Positions 54,594-63,136 of a stretch of 64,000 bases of DNA are shown here, in pieces. Location of the stretch: NCBI GenBank assembly GCA_002839315.1, contig PGXV01000001.1, forward strand, positions 62,001 through 126,000. The letters run 5' to 3'. This stretch comes from Spirochaetae bacterium HGW-Spirochaetae-3. Its GTDB lineage: Bacteria > Spirochaetota > Spirochaetia > Treponematales > UBA12059. The notes beneath the pieces are model-generated. The model did not search any database, was not told the DNA's origin, and saw only the letters and a list, made by a program, of their open reading frames with translations. How positions within the stretch are numbered: the stretch's first letter is position 1; each line of letters opens with the position of its first letter. Position numbers and translations under genes: made by a program.

Positions 54594-55649
54594 ATGGAAG
54601 ACGAACCGATCGGGCCGCACAAGCGGCGCGTGCGCTATAAGGGTACCCACCCCCGCAGCTTCTCAGAGAAATACAAGGAACTCGATTCCGAACGCTACCC
54701 CGGGGAAATCGAGAAGGTGAAGGCCCGAGGCGCGACTCCCGCAGGCGACCATCTGAGCATATGCGTCGGCGAGGTGCTTGAAATTCTCGACCCGCGTCCA
54801 GGGGAGTCCGTCGTGGACGCGACCCTCGGGCACGGGGGCCATTCGGCCGAACTGCTCAAGGCCATCTCGCCCGGTGGCCGGCTGTACGGCCTCGACCGCG
54901 ACCCGGTGGAGATAGCCAAGACGGAAGCGCGCCTCAGGGCGGCCGGATACGGACCGGAGTCGTTCGTCGCCGTGCGTATGAACTTCTCCGAACTAGGCTC
55001 GCTCTTCCCGATAGGCGGGATCGACGGCGTCGATATGCTGCTGGCCGACCTCGGCGTATCCTCGATGCAGATAGACGATCCCGAGAGGGGCTTCACCTTC
55101 AAGCATGACGGCCCCCTGGATATGCGCATGGACCCCGATGGCGGGCGAAGCGCCGCGGAACTGCTGCTGGATATTCCCGAGGCCGCGTTACGCGAATTGA
55201 TAGACGAGTATTCCGACGAGCCGGAGGCTCGGGTTATCGCGCGAGTGCTCACGCAGAGACGCGGCACCATCGATACCACGGCCGCCCTCAGGAATGCGGT
55301 ACGCTATGCGGTAGAGGATCGGGTCGGATCCGAGGACCTGACGCGCAAGGCCATACGCCGCACCTTCCAGGCCTTGCGCATAGCGGTGAACGGCGAACTG
55401 GACGCGCTCGACTCGCTGCTCGCCGCTCTTCCTCGCTGCCTGAACCCTGGCGGCCGAGCGGCTATCCTGTGCTTCCATTCCGGCGAGGAGAGCCGGGTGG
55501 AACGGTCGTTCCGGGAAGGCGTGGCGAGCGGAGCGTACGGGTCGATGTCGTCGGAGGCCGTGAGGGCGAGCCCGGGCGAGCGCCGTGATAACCCCCGGTC
55601 GTCGTCGGCGAGGCTCTTGTGGGCTAGGAAGAGCCTCGGGGATCGATAG
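54594..55649 (+). CDS. rsmH: 16S rRNA (cytosine-1402-N4)-methyltransferase
   Basis: A 351-residue SAM-dependent methyltransferase. SAM motifs are VDATLGHGGHSAELL, LYGLDRDP and LLADLGVSSMQIDDPERGF. The active-site block reads FHSGEESRVE where most homologues have FHSLEDR. It normally starts the dcw cluster (mraZ, rsmH, ftsL, ftsI) but stands alone here. The N-terminus has about 45 extra residues (HKRRVRYKGTHPRSFSEKYK) before the catalytic core. ATG 54594 preferred. Confidence 0.93.
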   Translation: MEDEPIGPHKRRVRYKGTHPRSFSEKYKELDSERYPGEIEKVKARGATPAGDHLSICVGEVLEILDPRPGESVVDATLGHGGHSAELLKAISPGGRLYGLDRDPVEIAKTEARLRAAGYGPESFVAVRMNFSELGSLFPIGGIDGVDMLLADLGVSSMQIDDPERGFTFKHDGPLDMRMDPDGGRSAAELLLDIPEAALRELIDEYSDEPEARVIARVLTQRRGTIDTTAALRNAVRYAVEDRVGSEDLTRKAIRRTFQALRIAVNGELDALDSLLAALPRCLNPGGRAAILCFHSGEESRVERSFREGVASGAYGSMSSEAVRASPGERRDNPRSSSARLLWARKSLGDR

Positions 55650-55696
55650 TCGGCCCGACGGCGCTCATCGCAGGCTCGACGCGATGCTCTGATGAT

Positions 55697-55726
55697 GAAA
55701 AGGCCCCGCGTCGAAGCGCGGGGCCT
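55697..55726 (-). terminator. Rho-independent terminator of the TRAP-ilvD operon
   Basis: Perfect 10-bp stem AGGCCCCGCG (55701-55710) with 55717-55726 and loop TCGAAG; on the minus strand it is followed by TTTT (55700-55697). It lies 25 bases downstream of ilvD. Confidence 0.88.
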
Positions 55727-55750
55727 GTCGTTGAACACCTCTCGACGCTG

Positions 55751-57412
55751 TCAGTCCTCGAGCACGGCTCCCTTGGCGCCTGATGTGACGACCCTGCGAT
55801 ACCGGTTCAGGAACGGGCTGTCGACGGCCTGTACGTACGGCTTCCAGTCGGCTCTCCTCCGCTCAAGCTCCTCGGGGGAGACCAACAGGTCCATGCGCTT
55901 GCCCGGGATGTCTATCTCGATGATGTCGCCTTCTCGTACGAGCGCGATAGGGCCGCACGCCGCGGCCTCCGGCGACACGTGCCCGATCGCGGCGCCTCGC
56001 GTCGCTCCGGAGAATCGTCCGTCGGTTACGAGCGCGACGGTCTTGTCCATGCCCATGCCGGCCAGCGCCGACGTGGGGCTGAGCATCTCGCGCATGCCCG
56101 GGCCGCCCTTGGGGCCCTCGTAGCGTATTACGACCACGTCGCCGTCCCTGATCGCCCTGGCCTTGATCGCCGCGTAAGCCTGTTCCTCGCTATCGAAGAC
56201 GCGGGCGGAGCCCGAGTGCCTCAGCATCTCGTCGGAAACGGCCGACTGCTTGACGATGCCTCCGTCTGGAGCCAGGCTTCCCTTGAGTACCGCGAGGCCG
56301 CCCTGCGCGTGGTACGGATTGGAGAGCGGGCGGATGATCGCGTCATCGCGCACGCGAACTCCCTTGAGGTTGTCGGAGACCGATTTCCCCGTCGCCGTGA
56401 CGCACCCGCCGTCGATAAGGTTCCCATCGAGGAGTCTCGCCATGACCGCCTGGACGCCTCCGGCTCGGTACAAGTCCTGGATGTGGTGAGGGCCGCCCGG
56501 GCTCATGCTGCAGAGGTGCGGCACCTTGAGGCCGATTTCGTTGAACAGCTCGATGTCGAAGTCGACGCCGGCCGCGTGCGCTATCGCCGGCAGGTGGAGC
56601 GCCGTGTTGGTCGATCCGCCGAGCGCGAGGTCTACCGCCACGGCGTTCTCGAAGGCCTCGCGCGTCAGGATATCCCGCGGCTTGAGATCCTTCTCGACCA
56701 GGGTCATGATCATGCGCCCGGCGTCCTTGGCGAGGCGGTCGCGCTCGGCGTAGACCGCCGGGATGGTACCGTTGCCCGGTAACCCCAGGCCCAGGGCTTC
56801 CATCATGCAGTTCATCGTGTTGGCGGTGAACATACCCGCGCACGAGCCGCAGCCGGGGCATGCGGCGTTCTCAACCTCGAGTAGCTCCGACTCGGTGGCG
56901 GTCCCGGCCATCACCTTGCCTACGGTCTCGAATACGGTGTTCAGGTCTATATCCTTGCCGCCTCTGATGCCGGCCATCATCGGACCTCCGGATATGACGA
57001 CCGTCGGTACGTTGAGCCTGGCCGCGGCCATAGCCATGCCGGGTATGATCTTGTCGCAGTTCGTTACCATCACGAGCCCGTCCAGGGCGTGGCCCCGGGT
57101 CATTATCTCGATCGAGTCCATGATGAGTTCTCGGCTCGGCAACGAGAATTTCATGCCTATGTGGTTCATCGCAATGCCGTCGCAGACGCCGATAACCGGG
57201 AACTCGAGCGGGAGCCCGCCGGCCGCGTACACTCCAGCCTTGACGGCCTCGGCTATCCGCTTAAGGTGCACGTGGCCGGGGATGATAGCGTTGTACGCGT
57301 TGACTACGCCGATCCATGGTCTCTCTATCTCCCAGTCGGTATAGCCGGATGCCTTCATCAGCGATCGGTGCGGCGCCCGCTCGATGCCTTTTTTCGCTCT
57401 GTCGCTTATCAT
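55751..57412 (-). CDS. ilvD: Dihydroxy-acid dehydratase (IlvD/Edd family)
   Basis: A 553-residue iron-sulfur dehydratase. Cluster ligands are visible in [10 protein letters not shown] and [11 protein letters not shown]. The first position, where some aerobic enzymes have PCN, reads IIPGHVHL, suggesting the 4Fe-4S type. Length and motifs fit IlvD, which makes 2-oxo acids for valine/isoleucine synthesis. No other ilv gene is nearby; it instead closes a TRAP operon divergent from a FadR regulator, so it might act on an imported sugar acid. ATG start at 57412. Confidence 0.88.
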   Translation of the reverse strand: MISDRAKKGIERAPHRSLMKASGYTDWEIERPWIGVVNAYNAIIPGHVHLKRIAEAVKAGVYAAGGLPLEFPVIGVCDGIAMNHIGMKFSLPSRELIMDSIEIMTRGHALDGLVMVTNCDKIIPGMAMAAARLNVPTVVISGGPMMAGIRGGKDIDLNTVFETVGKVMAGTATESELLEVENAACPGCGSCAGMFTANTMNCMMEALGLGLPGNGTIPAVYAERDRLAKDAGRMIMTLVEKDLKPRDILTREAFENAVAVDLALGGSTNTALHLPAIAHAAGVDFDIELFNEIGLKVPHLCSMSPGGPHHIQDLYRAGGVQAVMARLLDGNLIDGGCVTATGKSVSDNLKGVRVRDDAIIRPLSNPYHAQGGLAVLKGSLAPDGGIVKQSAVSDEMLRHSGSARVFDSEEQAYAAIKARAIRDGDVVVIRYEGPKGGPGMREMLSPTSALAGMGMDKTVALVTDGRFSGATRGAAIGHVSPEAAACGPIALVREGDIIEIDIPGKRMDLLVSPEELERRRADWKPYVQAVDSPFLNRYRRVVTSGAKGAVLED

Positions 57413-57454
57413 CTTCGTTGCCTTTCGTTGTGGCTCACGGTAGTCCCCGGAGCC

Positions 57455-58741
57455 TTAGACGCTCATGCCGAATAGCCTCGGCAGCGCGAGTACGATCTCG
57501 GGTACATACATGCACAAGAAGAATATGCCTATCAGTATGGCGATCATCGGCAGGATCGGCTTGGTTATGCGACCTATGGGAAGGCCGGTCACCGCGCTCG
57601 CCACGTATATGTTGATCGCGACCGGAGGCGTCGCCATGCCTATCGCCAGGCCGATTACCATGACGATGCCGAAATGGATGAGGTTGCCGCCCGAAGCGAT
57701 GATCACGGGTAGGAATATCGGTGTCAGGATGATGAGCGCCGAGGCCGTCTCCATGAACATTCCGGCGAGCAGGATGACTACCCCGATCATGAGATAGATG
57801 AGGATGGTCGAGTTGCCCGCTATACCGATGATGGCGCCGGCTATCGCCTGGGGGATCATGTAGAAAGCGAGTCCCCAGCCGAATAGCTTGGCGGTGGCGA
57901 TGATGAACATGACCAGGGCCGACGTGACCCCGGCTCCTACGACGAGCTCGTAGAATTTCTTCCAGGTCAGCGCCTTGTAGACGATGGCCGCCACAAGGAC
58001 CGTATAGACCACGGCTATGGCCGCCGCCTCGGAAGGGGTGAAGATGCCGGTGAATATTCCTCCGAGGATTATCACCGGCGTAAGGAGGCCCCAGGACGCC
58101 GAGCCGAATCGCCGCAGCTTTTCCCGCGACGAGACGACCGCGCCTTCCGGGTACCTGCGCCTGTTGGCGATCCAGAGCGCGTAGGCGATGAGTCCTCCTC
58201 CCATCAGCACGCCTGGCAGGAAGCCCGCCATGAACAGCTTGGCGACCGATTCGCCGGCTATGACTGCGTACAGTACCATCGGCACGCTGGGGGGAATTAC
58301 CACGCCGATCGTGCCCGCAGAGGCGATGAGCGCCGCCGAGAAGTCGACGTCGTACTTCTTCTCCTTGAGGTCGGGGAGCAGGGCCGAGCCTACGGCGGCT
58401 GTCGTGGCCGCGCCAGATCCGGAGATGGCCGCGATGAACATCGACGCCAGCACCGAGACGATGGAGAGTCCGCCGCGGCGCTTGCCCAGCCCGGCCTCGG
58501 CGAACGATACGATGCGCTCGGAGATGCCGCCCCTGGCCAGTATGTCTCCCGCGAGTATAAAGAACGGGACGGCGACGAGAGAGAACGAGTTATTACCCTC
58601 GAGCAGGGTCTGCGGGACTAGCTGCAACGGTATGCCGCTCGAGATGAACACGATGAGCGACGATAGTCCGATAGCCAGTCCGATAGGAACGCCGATGATC
58701 ATCAGCGCGAAGAACGAACCGAAGATTATCCATCCCATCAT
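57455..58741 (-). CDS. dctM: TRAP transporter large permease DctM
   Basis: A 428-residue membrane protein with about 12 hydrophobic helices. It shows the DctM hallmarks MIIGVPIGLAIGL, FFILAGDILARGGIS, SGSGAATTAAVGSALLP and GLAIGMATPPVAINIYVASA. It imports a substrate, usually a C4-dicarboxylate, sugar acid or other carboxylate, using an ion gradient. ATG at 58741 overlaps the dctQ stop; 58738 is an alternative. The longer frame to 59176 lies within dctQ and is a shadow. Confidence 0.95.
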   Translation of the reverse strand: MMGWIIFGSFFALMIIGVPIGLAIGLSSLIVFISSGIPLQLVPQTLLEGNNSFSLVAVPFFILAGDILARGGISERIVSFAEAGLGKRRGGLSIVSVLASMFIAAISGSGAATTAAVGSALLPDLKEKKYDVDFSAALIASAGTIGVVIPPSVPMVLYAVIAGESVAKLFMAGFLPGVLMGGGLIAYALWIANRRRYPEGAVVSSREKLRRFGSASWGLLTPVIILGGIFTGIFTPSEAAAIAVVYTVLVAAIVYKALTWKKFYELVVGAGVTSALVMFIIATAKLFGWGLAFYMIPQAIAGAIIGIAGNSTILIYLMIGVVILLAGMFMETASALIILTPIFLPVIIASGGNLIHFGIVMVIGLAIGMATPPVAINIYVASAVTGLPIGRITKPILPMIAILIGIFFLCMYVPEIVLALPRLFGMSV

Positions 58742-59247
58742 GGTCGTCCTCCTTCCCAGGTCTTCACGATGCCGTCGATCAGGTGTAGCCCCGTGATGCC
58801 GCCGACGACCGGATACATGAGGTATATCCATCCCATCGAGATCTGCATGGCCGGCGTCAACTGTCCGCTCTCGGCTTTCATCATGATCGCTCCGTAATAG
58901 ACGACAACGGCGAAAAAAGACAGGCCCGTTATGTAGATGAAGGTGGCGAGGACCTTTCTGGCGCCCTGGGGAAGCTTGTCGCTCAGGAAGCTCACCGCGA
59001 TATGGCTGCCGCGCTTGAAGGCAACGGCCGAACCGACGAGAGAAACCAATACGAGCAGGAAGCACGACAGCTCCTCGGACCACGTGAGCGCATCGAAGAA
59101 GAAGCGGAACACCACCTGTGCGACGGTCACCAGGACCATGAGAAGCATGAGTCCGAATAGAGCCATCTCGCTCCATAGATTCAGCCGGTCGCTGATTGCG
59201 TGAATGAAGGGAGCGCGGGCCCCCTTCGGGGCGTTGCTGGAAGGCAT
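58738..59247 (-). CDS. dctQ: TRAP transporter small permease DctQ
   Basis: A 169-residue protein with four membrane helices and the DctQ motif WSEELSCFLLVLVSLVGSAVAFKRGSHIAV. It forms the membrane complex with DctM. It lies between dctP (10-base gap) and dctM (overlap). Confidence 0.94.
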   Translation of the reverse strand: MPSSNAPKGARAPFIHAISDRLNLWSEMALFGLMLLMVLVTVAQVVFRFFFDALTWSEELSCFLLVLVSLVGSAVAFKRGSHIAVSFLSDKLPQGARKVLATFIYITGLSFFAVVVYYGAIMMKAESGQLTPAMQISMGWIYLMYPVVGGITGLHLIDGIVKTWEGGRP

Positions 59248-59257
59248 CCGCGGTCCC

Positions 59258-60217
59258 TTACTTGGTGGCCAGTATGGAGTCTATGAAATCCTTGCCGAAC
59301 TTCTCGGAATAGGAGTCGTAGACCGGCTTTACCGCGTCGAGGAAGGGCCCCAGGTCCGGTGTATCGATAATCATGCCCTTGGCCTGCAGGTCTTTCATCC
59401 AGGTGGCTTCGCTGGAGTTATTGAAATCGCGCTCGAACTGGGCGGCTTCCTTGGCCGCGCGGACCACCGCGTCCTGCTGGGCCGGCGTTAGCTTCTTCCA
59501 GGTCATGAGACTCATGATTATGGGAGCGGGGGCGTACGCGTGTCGGGTGATCGACATGTATTTCTGGCTCTCGTAGAGCTTGAACGACACGATGACGTTA
59601 AGCGGATTCTCCTGTCCGTCGATGGTCTTCTGCTGGAGGGCGGTAAGCGCCTCGGTCCAGGCCATCGGCACGGCGTTGGCTCCGAGCGCCTTGAAGGAGT
59701 CTACGTATACGGGATTCTGCATCACGCGGATCTTCAGGCCCTTGAGGTCCTCGGGCGTGCTGATTGGCTTCTTGCTGTTCGTCAGGTTCCTGAAACCCCG
59801 CTCAGCCCAAGCGAGCCCTTTCCAGCCCTGTCCCTCCATTTCCGCGAAGAGGCTCTGCCCGATAGGGCCATCGAGGACCTTGTATGCGTGCGCGGGATCG
59901 CGGAACAGGAAGGGTAGGTCTATGGCGCCGAAACGAGGCACGAAATTGATGATCGGGCCCGCGGTGATTATTCCGGCGTCGACGATGCCCATCTTCATAC
60001 GCTCCAGTAGCGTTCGTTCGTCGCCGAGTACGGCGTTGGGGAACAGTTTTACCTTGATCTCCCCGTTCGTATATTTTTCTACGAGCTCCTGGAACTTGGT
60101 AGCCGCGAGGTGGAACGAATCTTGCTCGTTCACCACGTGCGCGAGCTTGATGTCGAGCGCGAACAGTGGGCTCGATACCGCGAGAAGAACCAACAGGGAG
60201 GCCAAAGGTCTTTTCAT
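59258..60217 (-). CDS. dctP: TRAP transporter solute-binding protein DctP
   Basis: A 319-residue periplasmic protein. Signal peptide ends near VSSPLFALDIK (about 22). Family motifs are LAHVVNEQDSFHLAATKFQELVEKYT, GLKIRVMQNPVYVDSFKALGANAVPMAWTE (shown in part), in which the Arg is the carboxylate-binding residue, and TIDGQENPLNVI. First gene of the operon, downstream of a regulated promoter. It binds a carboxylate ligand, perhaps a sugar acid given the dehydratase at the operon end. Confidence 0.94.
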   Translation of the reverse strand: MKRPLASLLVLLAVSSPLFALDIKLAHVVNEQDSFHLAATKFQELVEKYTNGEIKVKLFPNAVLGDERTLLERMKMGIVDAGIITAGPIINFVPRFGAIDLPFLFRDPAHAYKVLDGPIGQSLFAEMEGQGWKGLAWAERGFRNLTNSKKPISTPEDLKGLKIRVMQNPVYVDSFKALGANAVPMAWTEALTALQQKTIDGQENPLNVIVSFKLYESQKYMSITRHAYAPAPIIMSLMTWKKLTPAQQDAVVRAAKEAAQFERDFNNSSEATWMKDLQAKGMIIDTPDLGPFLDAVKPVYDSYSEKFGKDFIDSILATK

Positions 60218-60230
60218 ACATACTCCTTAA

Positions 60231-60252
60231 GGGTAGTACCATGGTAGAACCA
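60231..60252. promoter_or_regulatory. Two adjacent FadR/GntR-type operator boxes
   Basis: GGGTAGTACCA (60231-60241) and TGGTAGAACCA (60242-60252) each match TGGT-N3-ACCA, the first with one mismatch. They abut with an 11-bp period and together form the larger dyad GGT-N2-TACCATGGTA-N2-ACC. They lie in the dctP leader and just upstream of the regulator promoter. Confidence 0.75.
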
Positions 60253-60256
60253 CAGC

Positions 60257-60285
60257 TTGACTAAAGGCTAGCACCGTTCTAGAAT
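60257..60285 (+). promoter_or_regulatory. Promoter of the FadR-type regulator
   Basis: TTGACT (60257-60262), 17 bases and TAGAAT (60280-60285). Both match the consensus at 5 of 6 positions. It overlaps the opposing dctP promoter. Confidence 0.8.
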
Positions 60286-60293
60286 ACCGTCAA
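60265..60293 (-). promoter_or_regulatory. Promoter of the dctPQM-ilvD operon
   Basis: On the minus strand TTGACG (60293-60288), 17 bases and TAGCCT (60270-60265). The weak -10 fits a promoter needing derepression or activation. The operators lie just downstream. Confidence 0.6.
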
Positions 60294-60327
60294 GGAAAAT
60301 ACGCCGAGGGGCGAAAGACGGGAGCTC

Positions 60328-61035
60328 ATGGAGAAGAAACGGGTCGAGTTGGTGAACAGCCTCACGGCGATGATACAGGAACGCGGTAGATTCCCGGACG
60401 GACGCCTCCCTCCGGAGCGGGAGCTGGCCGCTAGTCTAGGCGTCAGCAGGAACCTGCTCCGGGAAGCCATTATCACGATGGAGGTGATGGGACTCTTGGA
60501 GATCAGGGAGCGACAGGGCGCGTTTATAGTGGCGCCCCGGGCGGACGACTTCGCGGCTAGCCTGAAATTCCTTTCGATATGGCCGGACGACATACTATCT
60601 CACCTGATGGAGATGCGCCTCGTCATCGAGGTGCCGGCCGCCGGCCTGGCCGCGGTCAGGCGGACGGATGACGAGCTTGCCCGCATGAGGGAATGCGTAC
60701 GCCGCCTTGAGGCTCCGGACGACGGCGCCGAGGCCGCGGCTGTCTGGGATGCGCAGCTCCACACGCTGGTACTACGCGCGGCGCACAATCCCGTGCTGGA
60801 CCGAGTCTATGAAGGACTGTCTGCTACGATGGAGAAGTACGTCATAATAAGCCGCCACAAGCTCCTGGCTCTGGAGCGCTGGCCGGAGAAAATACTGGAA
60901 GAGCATCGGCGGCTCGTATCCGCCATCGAGGCCAGGGACGCCGATTCAGCCCAGCGCGCCCTCAGGGAGCATCTTGGTGGCGCGCTTCGCAAGCTGGGGG
61001 AGCTCAACCCGTCAACGTTGAAGCCAGGACTATGA
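60328..61035 (+). CDS. FadR-type GntR transcriptional regulator (FCD domain)
   Basis: A 235-residue regulator. The winged helix contains LPPERELAASLGVSRNLLREAI (HTH) and RQGAFIVAP (wing). The FCD ligand domain (about 85-225) has metal-binding Asp and His residues, including WDAQLHTLVLRAAHNP and EEHRRLVSAIEARD. It is divergent from dctPQM-ilvD, and the two shared promoters and operator boxes make it the likely repressor of both. Its ligand is probably the imported carboxylate. Confidence 0.92.
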   Translation: MEKKRVELVNSLTAMIQERGRFPDGRLPPERELAASLGVSRNLLREAIITMEVMGLLEIRERQGAFIVAPRADDFAASLKFLSIWPDDILSHLMEMRLVIEVPAAGLAAVRRTDDELARMRECVRRLEAPDDGAEAAAVWDAQLHTLVLRAAHNPVLDRVYEGLSATMEKYVIISRHKLLALERWPEKILEEHRRLVSAIEARDADSAQRALREHLGGALRKLGELNPSTLKPGL

Positions 61036-61131
61036 TCGAGTCGCTTAGTCACTGTAGCCGAGGGTATGCTATTCCGCTCGGCGCATTCTCCTGAGCTCGA
61101 CGGAGAGTAAAATACCCGTAACGACGGAACT

Positions 61132-61167
61132 AAAAAAGCCGGAACCCGCGAGGGGCTCCGGCTTTTT
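61132..61167. terminator. Bidirectional terminator between regulator and FMN-binding gene
   Basis: Stem AAAAAAGCCGGA-CCC with GGG-TCCGGCTTTTT (61132-61167), small bulge, loop GCGA. A- and T-runs at both sides serve both strands. Confidence 0.88.
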
Positions 61168-61181
61168 CTAGGTACGAGGCC

Positions 61182-62054
61182 TTACTTCTTGAACTTGACC
61201 TTGCCCTCGGCCAGGGCCATCTTGTATGCGGCCTGGAGCTCGAGCGAGTAGTGCGGGAAATCGGAATACGTGGCTCCCGTGACGGCGTCGGCGACGGCGA
61301 ACACGGAGTCGGTCTCGGCGGTATAATCCGCTACGGAAGCCTTGGCGTCTACGCCCTTGTCCTCGGTAAGCGCGACCTTGGCCTTCATCATCGTGAAGGA
61401 GGTGTAGTCGGCGGTCGGATTCGCCATGAAGAACGCGATCGTAGCCGCGGAGTTGTAGCGGTATCCGATGCTCGACGCGTTGAGTTCCATGTAGGTCGCG
61501 GCCGGGTTGGCCTTGTCCATATTGCCGTAGTGGACGGTCTGGGAGGCCGGCTTGCCGACTATAACCTTGAGCCCGTCGATGGTCACGTTGACGAGGGTAT
61601 CCTCGCGGGCGGCCTTGGCGTAAGCGGCGGCGCGGATCGGGTTGCCCATGAGGCCTTCAAAGTCACGCTCGTACTGGCGGCTGGGGCGGACGAATCCGTC
61701 CTTGGCCGGCGTGAACTGGGACCAGACGCCTACGCCGTTCTGCACGTTGTAGATATAGAACATATAGCCCTTGATGGCGGGATCGGCATTGGTCGTGTTA
61801 GCCAACGGATCGGGGACGCGTACGACCGCGCCGTCTACGAGCGACTTTCCGTCGGGAGCGTTGTTCTCCGCCCATCCGCCCGGGCCCTGCCACTCGGAGA
61901 TGCTGGCGCTAACGACCTTGGCGCGCTTGACCGTGACCGTAGCCTCGCCTATGTATCCGCCCTGGTGCGCCACGAAGTACTTCGTGGCGGTCTGTCCGAA
62001 CGCCGCCGTCGCGCATAGAGCCAGCGCGACCGTCAGTATCATGCTCTTCTTCAT
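61182..62054 (-). CDS. Exported FMN-binding-domain protein, probably flavinylated
   Basis: A 290-residue exported protein with signal peptide ending AAFGQTAT (about 21). The C-terminal part contains DAVTGATYSDF, matching the ApbE flavinylation motif (D-x-x-S/T-G-A-T-x-S/T), with the acceptor Thr at about 262. GGYIGEATVTVKRAKVVSASI near the N-terminus resembles the start of an FMN_bind domain. Such proteins carry covalent FMN for extracytoplasmic electron transfer. No ApbE or Rnf/Nqr gene is in the window. Confidence 0.75.
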   Translation of the reverse strand: MKKSMILTVALALCATAAFGQTATKYFVAHQGGYIGEATVTVKRAKVVSASISEWQGPGGWAENNAPDGKSLVDGAVVRVPDPLANTTNADPAIKGYMFYIYNVQNGVGVWSQFTPAKDGFVRPSRQYERDFEGLMGNPIRAAAYAKAAREDTLVNVTIDGLKVIVGKPASQTVHYGNMDKANPAATYMELNASSIGYRYNSAATIAFFMANPTADYTSFTMMKAKVALTEDKGVDAKASVADYTAETDSVFAVADAVTGATYSDFPHYSLELQAAYKMALAEGKVKFKK

Positions 62055-62231
62055 TCCAAGACCTCCTCTTAGATTCTAGGCGCTGGGGAAATCTCAGCAC
62101 CTTCCTATGTATAATTGGTAATATAGCAAAATAAGTCAATATGTATATATAGATACTAGGATAGTCAAGCTCGCGAATCAATGAAAACAAGAGTTTGACG
62201 CGGTCAACGTCTTTAAGTATTGTTCATCATC

Positions 62232-62978
62232 ATGATACTTGCCATACCTTCGGGCATTCTTAGCTATCTTTTATATTTCTATAGTATGTCCTTCGCGGGA
62301 TGGCTACTTGAGACAACGTACCGATCGACCGTAGAGAGACGGTTCGTGAACGCAGGATTCCTGTCGGGCCCGTTCGTGCCGATATACGGATTCGGTTCCG
62401 TGGCGATAACGCTGATCGGGCATGCCACCATGCAATTCTCGCCGCTGATCGCGTGGGCGGCCATGGCGCTATCTCCGACCGTACTCGAGTACGTCACCTC
62501 ATGGTTGCTCGAACGTTTCTTCGGCATAGCGCTATGGGATTACAAAGACCAGCGGCTGAATATTCATGGACGCGTATGCTTGCGTTTCTCCCTGTACTGG
62601 ATAGTCCTGTCCCCGGTATTGGTCTTCGGTATCAATCCGTTCATTTTTGCCTGGCTCGCCGCTCCCGGACCGTATATGAACCACTTTTTCGCAGGCGCGT
62701 TGCTGTCCTATTTTACGGTAGACACCTGGCGGTCGGCCCGTTCCGTGTTCGATTACAAGGCGGCCCTGGCCGATATTCGCGCGCTCGTCGCGCAGGGGCG
62801 ATCATTCCTGCCTTCGTTCGATACGAAGGGCTCGAAACGGATGCCCGTCGAGCTGCGACGCTTGCTCAAGCCCATAAGCGCGTTCCCGACGCTCGCACGG
62901 GAATTCCGGCCTCATCTGCACGCCTTCCCTGACTGGATACGCGAGCGTATAGAGCGGAGGATGAGCCGTCCCCGTTGA
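62232..62978 (+). CDS. CmpB-family (PF06541-type) membrane protein
   Basis: A 248-residue protein with about five membrane helices. The N-terminal half has the family signature SFAGWLLETTYRSTVERRFVNAGFL, FVPIYGFG, PTVLEYVTSWLLERFFG and WDYKDQRLNIHGRVCLRFSL. The family is annotated as putative ABC transporter permease, but no ATPase is adjacent and the function is not established. The hydrophilic C-terminus (about 175-248) is basic. I take ATG 62232; TTG 62220 would add four residues. Confidence 0.82.
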   Translation: MILAIPSGILSYLLYFYSMSFAGWLLETTYRSTVERRFVNAGFLSGPFVPIYGFGSVAITLIGHATMQFSPLIAWAAMALSPTVLEYVTSWLLERFFGIALWDYKDQRLNIHGRVCLRFSLYWIVLSPVLVFGINPFIFAWLAAPGPYMNHFFAGALLSYFTVDTWRSARSVFDYKAALADIRALVAQGRSFLPSFDTKGSKRMPVELRRLLKPISAFPTLAREFRPHLHAFPDWIRERIERRMSRPR

Positions 62979-63024
62979 CGCTCGTCGCGGCCTAGAGGCT
63001 TCGCTTAGCTAGGTTTCCTCCTGG

Positions 63025-63057
63025 AAGGAATCGCGTCGAAGGCGCGGTTCCTTTTTT
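63025..63057 (+). terminator. Rho-independent terminator after the CmpB-like gene
   Basis: 11-bp stem AAGGAATCGCG (63025-63035) with CGCGGTTCCTT (63043-63053, one G-U pair), loop TCGAAGG, T run 63052-63057. Confidence 0.88.
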
Positions 63058-63059
63058 GA

Positions 63060-63088
63060 TTGACAGGTGCTTGATTCGGTCCTACCAT
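63060..63088 (+). promoter_or_regulatory. Promoter of the TAXI transporter gene
   Basis: TTGACA (63060-63065), 17 bases and TACCAT (63083-63088), directly after the terminator. Confidence 0.7.
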
Positions 63089-63089
63089 T

Positions 63090-63107
63090 ACTCATCTGCT
63101 GATGAGT
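63090..63107. promoter_or_regulatory. Dyad at the TAXI gene transcription start
   Basis: ACTCATC-TGCT-GATGAGT: perfect 7-bp arms immediately downstream of the -10, where a repressor would block initiation. It could also form a small RNA hairpin. Confidence 0.6.
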
Positions 63108-63136
63108 GGATCAAGATTGTTAAGGAGGACGGATGT

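Noticed and set aside
62055-62231. Promoter for the FMN-binding gene in the AT-rich interval
   Set aside because: Several TTGACT-like hexamers exist on the minus strand but none has a good -10 at 16-18 bases, so I did not assign one.
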